In this document: positions 1-5,666 of the stretch, piece after piece
Numbering within the stretch: the first letter of the stretch is position 1
Layout: each line of letters starts with the position of its first letter
NCBI GenBank assembly: GCA_964518995.1
Contig: CAZFJU010000191.1
Coordinates: 1-8,719, forward strand
Direction of reading: 5' to 3'
Origin: ZC4RG20 sp964518995
GTDB lineage: Bacteria > Pseudomonadota > Gammaproteobacteria > Steroidobacterales > Rariloculaceae
DNA length: 8,719 nt
Made by a program: the position numbers and the translations under genes
Notes under the pieces: generated by a model
Database searches by the model: none
Told to the model about the DNA's origin: nothing
The model's input: the letters and a program-made list of their open reading frames with translations, nothing else

Positions 1-827
1 TCGCCGCCGTCGAGACGGATACGCCCATGCACGAAGCCCGCCGCGGATCGCTCGAGGTCCGCAGCGAAGCTGAGCTGGCCCTGGCTCTGCGCGCCGGGCC
101 CGGTTTGCATTCGGCCGGACAACATCGCGACGAGCCCGTCGGCCGTGCTCGACGCCTCGGCCTCGGCTGCGAACTCTGCACGGATCGAGGCGCCGTCCGC
201 CGTGAGCGCACCGCGATCGACGCGCAAGCGCGCATGCCAATCGCTCACGCTCGTGAGCTCAACCGACGCCTGACCGCTCACGTCTGCGGAGACGTCGGCG
301 CCGTCGAAGCGCAGCGTGTAGCGACCGCTAAGCTCGGCGTGGTCGTCGCGCCGTTGGAGGTCGACGCCGGTCAAGGAGAGGTGGACGACGCCGAACGGCA
401 GCGTAGCCCGAACTTCGGCGTCGTCGAGCGTAATACCTTCTGGAGGCAGCGCGCCGACCGACAGCGGCTCGCCGCCGGACGAGCTTGCGCGCGGCAGAAT
501 CCACTCACCGTCAGCGGTGAGCGTCGCCGCAGCTCGTAAACGGCCAATCTCGACGCGCTCGATGCCGGCGCCGATGTGCGCACGCACATGCTCTGCGACG
601 AGACTCGAATCGGCCGTGAGGCGCACGCGGGCAAACGTGAGCTCGGGAAGCGCCCAGGCGACGCCTTCGACTCCCGCGTCGGGCCAACCGCTGGCATGAA
701 GCTGCCGTTCGAGCACGCGGGCGGCAATGAAACCCGACGTCTGCCAGACGGCAACCGCAGCGAGCACGACAAGCGCGGCTGACAGCCACAGCCATCGATG
801 CCGCTTAGCCCGCCGGATAGCGCCCAT
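1..827 (-). CDS. AsmA/YdbH-like membrane-anchored protein, N-terminal part (cut by window edge)
   Basis: An open minus-strand frame runs without a stop from the ATG at 827 to the left edge, giving about 275 residues; the C-terminus lies outside the window. Residues 5-11 are basic (RRAKRHR) and are followed by one hydrophobic segment at about 12-28, a signal anchor. The rest is soluble and beta-rich, with alternating hydrophobic residues and stretches such as 'PLSVGALPPEGITLDDAEV' at about 114-132. This resembles the periplasmic part of YdbH/AsmA-type proteins, which bridge inner and outer membrane for phospholipid transport. Only the N-terminus is visible, so the family is an inference from architecture and style. 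The ATG start has GAGAG 8 nt upstream; an in-frame GTG at 836 is an alternative. The nearest upstream in-frame stop is at 864-866. A 75-aa ORF precedes it on the same strand. Confidence 0.6.
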   Translation of the reverse strand, partial: MGAIRRAKRHRWLWLSAALVVLAAVAVWQTSGFIAARVLERQLHASGWPDAGVEGVAWALPELTFARVRLTADSSLVAEHVRAHIGAGIERVEIGRLRAAATLTADGEWILPRASSSGGEPLSVGALPPEGITLDDAEVRATLPFGVVHLSLTGVDLQRRDDHAELSGRYTLRFDGADVSADVSGQASVELTSVSDWHARLRVDRGALTADGASIRAEFAAEAEASSTADGLVAMLSGRMQTGPGAQSQGQLSFAADLERSAAGFVHGRIRLDGG

Positions 828-838
828 CCGCGTCACTC

Positions 839-858
839 TCTCGCGAGAACCTCGCGAG
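839..858. repeat. Two copies of palindrome CTCGCGAG, 11 bp apart, upstream of the left-edge gene
   Basis: CTCGCGAG occurs at 840-847 (extended to the 10-bp perfect palindrome TCTCGCGAGA at 839-848) and again at 851-858. The copies are offset by 11 bp, about one helical turn, and lie 12-31 bp before the ATG at 827. They overlap the ribosome-binding region. They could be an operator or a translation-affecting structure, or a coincidence in GC-rich DNA. Confidence 0.35.
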
Positions 859-889
859 TCATCTTACCGTGCGGGGCCGCGCGATCGAG

Positions 890-1117
890 CTATCCGGACC
901 GCCCGGAGGGATTCGCGGAGCGCAAACGCGAGCCGAGTATGCGGAGCTCGGCGTCCTCCGTGTCGCCGGCGGCTGGAAGCTCGAAGCGGCGAATGAAGGA
1001 TTGGCGCTGGAGGGTGTCGATCAGATCAGTGAGCGATTCGGTTTGCAGGTCCCTATGCTCTGGGTCGCTCGCGGGTGTGTCTCGTTGCTTTTTGCCAGAA
1101 GCGTTCGCCTCAGACAT
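890..1117 (-). CDS. Hypothetical 75-aa protein
   Basis: I do not recognise this small protein. It starts at an ATG with GGAAAGGA about 10 nt upstream and ends at TAG. The sequence begins MSEANASGKK and is polar and charged: a disordered-looking N-terminal third (residues 1-25), a probable amphipathic helix around 'ESLTDLIDTLQRQSFIRRF' (27-45), and a basic Arg/Ser-rich tail. There is no signal peptide, membrane segment or cysteine. It lies on the same strand as the left-edge YdbH-like gene, with a gap of about 60 nt, so the two may be co-transcribed. The plausible ribosome-binding site and reasonable composition favour a real gene, but at this length in GC-rich DNA a chance ORF cannot be excluded. 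Confidence 0.45.
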   Translation of the reverse strand: MSEANASGKKQRDTPASDPEHRDLQTESLTDLIDTLQRQSFIRRFELPAAGDTEDAELRILGSRLRSANPSGRSG

Positions 1118-1210
1118 TACGTTTGAGTCCTTTCCTCGACCCCGGCTTTGCCGGAACGGCCGCACCATACCCGCACGTGCATCGAATTGCCACCTGGATC
1201 GCGGCGCTTG

Positions 1211-1242
1211 ACCGTCGGCCGAAATGCTGCTCGGCCGACGGT
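1211..1242 (-). terminator. Strong hairpin after the TonB receptor gene, terminator-like
   Basis: A perfect 12-bp inverted repeat (ACCGTCGGCCGA / TCGGCCGACGGT) with an 8-nt loop begins 30 nt past the receptor stop codon. The stem is very GC-rich. No T-tract follows in either direction, so it is not a canonical intrinsic terminator. It may act as a transcription-end or mRNA 3'-protection structure. The small gene at 890-1117 lies 93 bp beyond it on the same strand. Confidence 0.5.
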
Positions 1243-1272
1243 GGCACCGGGCGGTGCAGACAGGACAGCGGG

Positions 1273-4200
1273 TTAGAAGCTATACGTGAACCGAGCCAGG
1301 TACTGACGCCCGTAGATTTCGTAGCGGGCCGGCGGCGAGGTTTGCGCGACACCGGTGTTCGCCCCGGTCGGGATGACGGGCGGATCCGTGTTGAATAGAT
1401 TGGAGACCGTCGCGCTCACGCTCCACAGCCCGCCGCTCGGCATCTCGCCCTCGTAGCCGACCGTCAGGTTCGTCGTGAACTGCGACTCGACCGTGGTATC
1501 CGGCACGCATGCCGCCGCGCCGCAAGACTCCAACGGCCGGGTATGCCAATCCATATTCAGGATCGTCTCCGGATAGTAGCGCCCCATCAGACGAACGTTG
1601 AACGGCCCGGCTCGATACCCCAGCGTCGCGACCGCCGTGAAATCGGGATAGTTGCTCGTGCCGGCGCTCTCGACCTTGCGCGTCGAGCCGGCCGGTGTCT
1701 GGCTATTCTCGTTCAGCCAGCCGGCGAGCACGCGAAGGTCCAGCGACTCGTCCATGCCGAAGAAATTTACGGAGGTGCGCCACTGCGCTTCGAAATCGAC
1801 GCCGCTGACGAATGCGGTAGCGATGTTCACGTAGCGGTTGTTGATGATGGAGATCAGGTTCGTGTTCGGATCGCGCGTGATGAAGTCGCAGTAAGTCTGC
1901 GTCGTCGTGCGCGTGTCGTAGCACGTCTGTACGACGGTGTTGTACGGCAGCAAAGCGACCTGGCCTTCGAGGTCGATCTGGTAATAGTCGACGGACAGCT
2001 GCAGCCCCGGGAGCGTACGCGGCTGATACACCAGGCCGGCCGTCACCGTGTCCGCCTCTTCCGGATTGAGATCGGTATTGCCGACCTGGTTCGAGATCGT
2101 GAAGAAGCCCGTTAACCCGGTGAACGGATCATTCACGGTCGTCCCGCCGCCGGCGACGTCCCAACGCTCTGCGAAGGTCGGCTCCCGAACGTCGCGCGAG
2201 GCGGTAGCGCGGAAGCGCAGCGATTCGGTGATGCTCGCGTCGAGGCCGAGCTTCGCGGAGGTGATGCCGCCGCTCAACGAATAATCGGAGTAGCGGCCAG
2301 CCAGGTTCGCAGCGAGCGAGCGGCCGTTGGCACCGCTGATGAGCGGGAGATCGAACTCGACGAACGCCTCACGCACGTTGAACTCGCCGGTCAGCGCGGC
2401 GAAGTCTGCGAACCGATGCACGTTGCGGTTGCCGGCCCAGCCCGATGTAATCCCGCGAATGCCGATCTCCGGCGCGTTCGACGGCGGACCGAAAGCCATC
2501 AGCTCGTGCGGCTCGCTGCGCTGCCAGAAGCCCTCGCGGCGATAGGTCGCGCCCGTCGCGAGCAGGAACGGGCCGGCGCCAATACCTTCGTAGATCTGCC
2601 CCGACAGCACGACCTCGGCGAAATCTTGCGTGACCTTGCCGACGTTCCACTTATCGCTGACGAGATAATCGGCGGCTTGCAGGCTGGTATGGCCCGTGCC
2701 CATGATGTTGAACGGCACGCAATCGCGAACAGTGTCGTCGATCAACGAGACCGGGCCCGGGATGCCGATCAGCTCTTCCGGCGCGCCGAGTGAGTCGTCG
2801 CCGAAAGCCGCCGGCACGCGCACGGTCGGATAAGGGCTCGTGCCGCCTTCCGCCACGTTGATCACCGAGAGCCTCAGCTGCTCGGCCGTGGGATTGTAGC
2901 GCTGCACGTTGCAGATGATTTGGCCGGTGCCGCGGTCCGCATCGGCCACGAGATCGATCACGCCGTCCCCATCGGCATCGCGGCGATCGGGATAGACCTC
3001 GACCGCGTCCATCGCGAGCCATGCGCGGTCGACACGCAGCTCACGCAGCATTGCGCCGCTCTTGTCCGTCTGGCCGCGTTGGAACGAGCCCGTGAGCCGC
3101 CAATTATTCGTATCGAAGAGTTCCCGGTCGAAGCCGAGCGCGAGCGACCACGTCCGCCAACGGTTGATCGTGGTTTGGTCGTTATTGAAGTTCATGAACC
3201 CCGGCGCGCGGATCTTGCCGTTCACGTCGAGCTGAAACTCGGTGGCCCCGCTCGCATCCATCGCATCGCGGATGTGATCCGGAAGATAGGCGTTGTCTCG
3301 ATGGACCGTGGCGCTCCACGGGCTGAAGAACGGAGGCGCGCGCAGATGGTCGTGATTGCCGGAATAGCTGTAGCCATAAAGGAAATGGCCGTGCACGCTA
3401 CCCTTGTCCAGTTCGCGCTCGAGCCCGAGGAAGACATTGCCCACCTTCACTTCCTCGCCGAAGACGCCCCACGAGTTGGCTTCGGATTGCAAGTTGTACA
3501 TCGGCCCACCGGACGTCGTGTTGGTCGTGCAGGCAGCCTGCGGCGTCGGAGAGTTCGGATCATAGTAGGCGGGGCCGCTCACGCGATAGCAGCCGGCGTC
3601 GCCGTACGGATACTGGTACGTCGACGTGCCGTCGGTCGTGAACACATGCCTCAGGAACGGAAAGTCCGGCACGACCGTCGTGGTCACAGCGAGCGGGTCG
3701 TCGCGGTGGAACGCGCGGTTGATCACGCCCGTCGGCGCTGCCGAAGTGCCGTGGACGTTCGGCATCACGATTTGCCGCGGCACGCTGGCCGGTGCGCCCG
3801 GCGTCCATTCGGGATTCGCGACGTAGCCGTAGTGCCCCATCCAGCGCGGGCGGCGGGCGCCGAACTGGCCCTCGCGCTCGATCTCGTCGATCTGCTGCCC
3901 TTCGACACTCCAGGTCAGATGGTAGCGGCTGTTGCCCAACGGCATGCCGCCCGTCAATGCCATACGCCAATTCTTGCCATCGCCTTCGGCCGTCTGGCCG
4001 CCCTGCACGTCGGCGCGAAAGCCATCGAAGCGCCGATTGAGGATGAAGTTGGTGACGCCTGCGAGCGCGTCGGCGCCGTACGCGGCCGATGCGCCGCCGG
4101 TCACGACGTCCACCCGCTCGACCAGGCCGGACGGGATGAAGTCGATGTTCACGCGGCTGCTGATGTCGGACGGCACCGTGCGCGCGCCGTCGATCAGCAC

Positions 4201-4536
4201 GAGCGTTCGCTGCGCGCCCATACCGCGCATATCGAGACTGCTGCGTCCGCCGCTGAACTGCGGATGGCCGCCGCGCTGCGCGGTCACGGTCTGAAAGAAC
4301 TGCGGAAGCTTGTCGAGCGCCTCGCCCATCGTGTTGCCGGGCGCGAACGACGTCAGCTCCTCGTTCGAGATCGCGGTGACTGGAACGGGCGACGTGAAGC
4401 CCACTGCGCGCTGGATGCGCGTGCCGGTGACGACGACCTCCTCGACGGACGCCTCTTGAGCGAGCAGATCGTCTGATGTCGCAAGAACAGCGCTGATAGC
4501 AGCTGCCAGGATTGCCAGCTCACGATTGCCCGTCAT
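1273..4536 (-). CDS. TonB-dependent outer-membrane receptor, 1087 aa
   Basis: This outer-membrane, TonB-driven active transporter has an unknown ligand. A Sec signal peptide spans about residues 1-27, ending in LLAQ, followed by the TonB-box region 'VEEVVVTGTRI' (about 31-41). The plug domain spans about 48-170 and includes 'SSLDMRGMGAQRTLVLIDG' and 'VTGGASAAYGADALAGVTNF'. The remainder is a long beta-barrel with large loops, ending in the terminal Phe typical of BamA-recognised proteins (…ARFTYSF). There is no extra N-terminal signalling domain. At 1087 aa it is at the large end of the family. Eight cysteines fall in the mature part, and an EF-hand-like loop (DADGDGVID, residues 520-528) lies in the barrel region. 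I chose the ATG at 4536 over the in-frame TTG at 4575: the TTG has no ribosome-binding site and lies almost at the predicted transcription start. The gene is downstream of the oxygenase on the same strand, 122 bp apart, with its own promoter. Confidence 0.95.
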   Translation of the reverse strand: MTGNRELAILAAAISAVLATSDDLLAQEASVEEVVVTGTRIQRAVGFTSPVPVTAISNEELTSFAPGNTMGEALDKLPQFFQTVTAQRGGHPQFSGGRSSLDMRGMGAQRTLVLIDGARTVPSDISSRVNIDFIPSGLVERVDVVTGGASAAYGADALAGVTNFILNRRFDGFRADVQGGQTAEGDGKNWRMALTGGMPLGNSRYHLTWSVEGQQIDEIEREGQFGARRPRWMGHYGYVANPEWTPGAPASVPRQIVMPNVHGTSAAPTGVINRAFHRDDPLAVTTTVVPDFPFLRHVFTTDGTSTYQYPYGDAGCYRVSGPAYYDPNSPTPQAACTTNTTSGGPMYNLQSEANSWGVFGEEVKVGNVFLGLERELDKGSVHGHFLYGYSYSGNHDHLRAPPFFSPWSATVHRDNAYLPDHIRDAMDASGATEFQLDVNGKIRAPGFMNFNNDQTTINRWRTWSLALGFDRELFDTNNWRLTGSFQRGQTDKSGAMLRELRVDRAWLAMDAVEVYPDRRDADGDGVIDLVADADRGTGQIICNVQRYNPTAEQLRLSVINVAEGGTSPYPTVRVPAAFGDDSLGAPEELIGIPGPVSLIDDTVRDCVPFNIMGTGHTSLQAADYLVSDKWNVGKVTQDFAEVVLSGQIYEGIGAGPFLLATGATYRREGFWQRSEPHELMAFGPPSNAPEIGIRGITSGWAGNRNVHRFADFAALTGEFNVREAFVEFDLPLISGANGRSLAANLAGRYSDYSLSGGITSAKLGLDASITESLRFRATASRDVREPTFAERWDVAGGGTTVNDPFTGLTGFFTISNQVGNTDLNPEEADTVTAGLVYQPRTLPGLQLSVDYYQIDLEGQVALLPYNTVVQTCYDTRTTTQTYCDFITRDPNTNLISIINNRYVNIATAFVSGVDFEAQWRTSVNFFGMDESLDLRVLAGWLNENSQTPAGSTRKVESAGTSNYPDFTAVATLGYRAGPFNVRLMGRYYPETILNMDWHTRPLESCGAAACVPDTTVESQFTTNLTVGYEGEMPSGGLWSVSATVSNLFNTDPPVIPTGANTGVAQTSPPARYEIYGRQYLARFTYSF
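2953..2979 (-). other. EF-hand/dockerin-like calcium-binding loop inside the TonB receptor
   Basis: Codons for DADGDGVID (residues 520-528 of the receptor) match the D-x-D-x-D-G-x-I-D core of an EF-hand-type calcium loop. A second short acidic run, DAD, follows a few residues later. The twelfth loop position is Ala rather than Asp or Glu, so the fit is partial. Its place in the barrel suggests an extracellular loop, which is inference. Confidence 0.5.
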
Positions 4537-4551
4537 CCTCACGTCCCCCCC
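4537..4551 (-). promoter_or_regulatory. Ribosome-binding region deciding the receptor start
   Basis: Seven consecutive G residues on the minus strand (4551-4545) are followed by 8 nt and then the ATG at 4536. A GAGG lies directly against the ATG. The G-run at proper spacing is a fair though non-canonical Shine-Dalgarno site. It supports this ATG over the upstream TTG. Confidence 0.5.
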
Positions 4552-4589
4552 AGGCTCGTTGTGGAATGTATTCAACGCAATTGGACGTA

Positions 4590-4618
4590 ATAAGATATGG
4601 ACGGCCAGATGAAGTCAA
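4590..4618 (-). promoter_or_regulatory. Sigma70-type promoter of the TonB receptor gene
   Basis: On the minus strand, TTGACT (4618-4613, 5 of 6 to TTGACA) is separated by exactly 17 bp from TCTTAT (4595-4590, 4 of 6 to TATAAT). This is the most AT-rich stretch of the neighbourhood. The predicted start of transcription near 4583 gives a leader of about 47 nt to the ATG at 4536. The receptor could therefore be expressed independently of the upstream oxygenase and CMD genes. Confidence 0.6.
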
Positions 4619-4637
4619 GACGCGTTTCATTCGCGTC
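4619..4637. repeat. Inverted repeat GACGCG-N7-CGCGTC abutting the receptor promoter
   Basis: A perfect 6-bp inverted repeat with a 7-bp spacer lies immediately upstream of the -35 box and 21 bp downstream of the oxygenase stop codon. It could be a regulator-binding operator for the receptor gene or a weak hairpin ending the upstream transcript. There is no T-tract of note, only two Ts. It does not resemble a 19-bp Fur box. Confidence 0.4.
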
Positions 4638-4658
4638 GGCGCACGCGGTGACGGGACG

Positions 4659-5666
4659 CTAAGCGGCTCCCGGCACGACCGGCCGGCTGCGGATGAACTG
4701 CGACGCGAGCCACTTTTCGCCGTTGACCGGCGGCCGGCCGGCGTGCAGCGTCCGCTCGTCCGGTGCGCCCGACGGCGATGCATTGAAGAAGACCAAGCCG
4801 TCTCCTGTCCGACCCTTGTGCTTGATGCCGAGCCGCGGGAATTCCGTCTCGCCGCCGTCGTAGTCATCATTTAGATAGACAAGGAAGGTGACACTTCGCT
4901 GGCCGACGGTAGCGATGTGAGCCGCATAGCCCGGCGTCGTGGGATCGATGAAGTCGTAGTGATCTCTGAACTCTTCGCCGGCGGAATAGTGCAGGACCGA
5001 AGCGGCCTCGCAATGCGCGAACGGCAAGCCTGCCGCGCTCGCCATGCGCATTTGCAGAACGATCTGCACGACGTCGGTCTCTGCGAGCGAGAAGACGCGA
5101 GTCGAGTTGGTGCGGATACGGCTGACGACGCCGCGGCTGTTCCGCTCATCGTAGACTTCCGCGCGCCACAGACGTTCGCGCGCCCGTGCGACGATCCAGG
5201 CGCAGGTCGCGGCCGATGCAAGACCTTCGAACCGCATGATGAGCGGATCGGCGCTGAGCGTTTCCGCTGCCGGCAGCGCGAGCGGATCGTCCGCCGACAC
5301 GCGATCGCTCGCGAGCACGGCGAGCTGCCGCTGAGCCGGAACGAAACCGTGCTCGGCGGCGCGTCGCAGCCAGTCGAGCGCTTCGGGAAAGCTTTGCGGG
5401 CGGTAGGCGCCTGCCGCGGCGAGCACCGCCAGCAACGCCGCCGCCTCCGCTCCGCCGCCCTGCGCGGCAGCCGCGATCAGGCCCGCGCCTTCCGCGCCGA
5501 GCTCGGGCGCCCGGTCGCCAACCAGGATACGCGCGCCGAGCCGCGCACCGGCGATCAGCCCGCCGAGCCGCGCCGCCCCCGCGAGCGTATCCAGCGCTTC
5601 GCCGTGGCGGCCCTCGGCGTCGAGCGCCTCGGCGCGGGCGAGCGCGGCGGCTTCGGCCGAGCTCAG
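4659..5666 (-). CDS. Sel1/TPR-like plus prolyl 4-hydroxylase-type 2OG-Fe(II) oxygenase, 335 aa
   Basis: The C-terminal half (about 140-330) is a P4H-type dioxygenase domain that uses Fe(II), O2 and 2-oxoglutarate to hydroxylate a substrate. The iron ligands are visible as the HYD motif (H236, D238) and a distal His in 'LHAGRPP' (H308). K318 in 'GEKW' is the likely 2-oxoglutarate anchor. 'RIRTNSTRVF' and 'DGGETEFP' are typical of the family. The N-terminal half is Ala-rich and helical, with at least one recognisable Sel1-type repeat at about 78-119 ('EALDWLRRAAEHG'). No signal peptide is seen, so it is probably cytoplasmic. The likely start is the CTG at 5666, with GGAG 5 nt upstream, overlapping the TGA of the CMD gene. 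The next in-frame option, TTG at 5435, would cut into the Sel1 region. Fe/2OG oxygenases next to TonB receptors are known (piuC, ybiX). The substrate here is unknown: peptide, ligand or small molecule. Confidence 0.9.
   Translation of the reverse strand: MSSAEAAALARAEALDAEGRHGEALDTLAGAARLGGLIAGARLGARILVGDRAPELGAEGAGLIAAAAQGGGAEAAALLAVLAAAGAYRPQSFPEALDWLRRAAEHGFVPAQRQLAVLASDRVSADDPLALPAAETLSADPLIMRFEGLASAATCAWIVARARERLWRAEVYDERNSRGVVSRIRTNSTRVFSLAETDVVQIVLQMRMASAAGLPFAHCEAASVLHYSAGEEFRDHYDFIDPTTPGYAAHIATVGQRSVTFLVYLNDDYDGGETEFPRLGIKHKGRTGDGLVFFNASPSGAPDERTLHAGRPPVNGEKWLASQFIRSRPVVPGAA

Noticed and set aside
27..539. 170-aa plus-strand ORF at the left edge
   Set aside because: The opposite strand carries an open frame with a signal anchor and sensible beta-rich composition running off the window. 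This frame is Arg-rich without features.
1170..1200. Possible sigma54 promoter (TGGCA…TGCA) ahead of the 75-aa ORF
   Set aside because: The spacing between the GG and GC elements is 9 bp rather than the required 10, and no enhancer-binding regulator is present.
2920..4476. 518-aa plus-strand ORF opposite the TonB receptor
   Set aside because: Arg/Ala/His-rich composition with no recognisable domain. It lies wholly antisense to a gene with clear plug and barrel motifs, so it is a GC-driven shadow frame.
4573..4575. TTG at 4575 as start of the TonB receptor
   Set aside because: There is no ribosome-binding site, it lies about 8 nt from the predicted transcription start, and it would put 13 extra polar residues before an otherwise normal signal peptide.
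4619..4637. Fur box at the receptor promoter
   Set aside because: The inverted repeat is GC-rich and lacks the AT-rich GATAAT-type hexamers of a Fur site.
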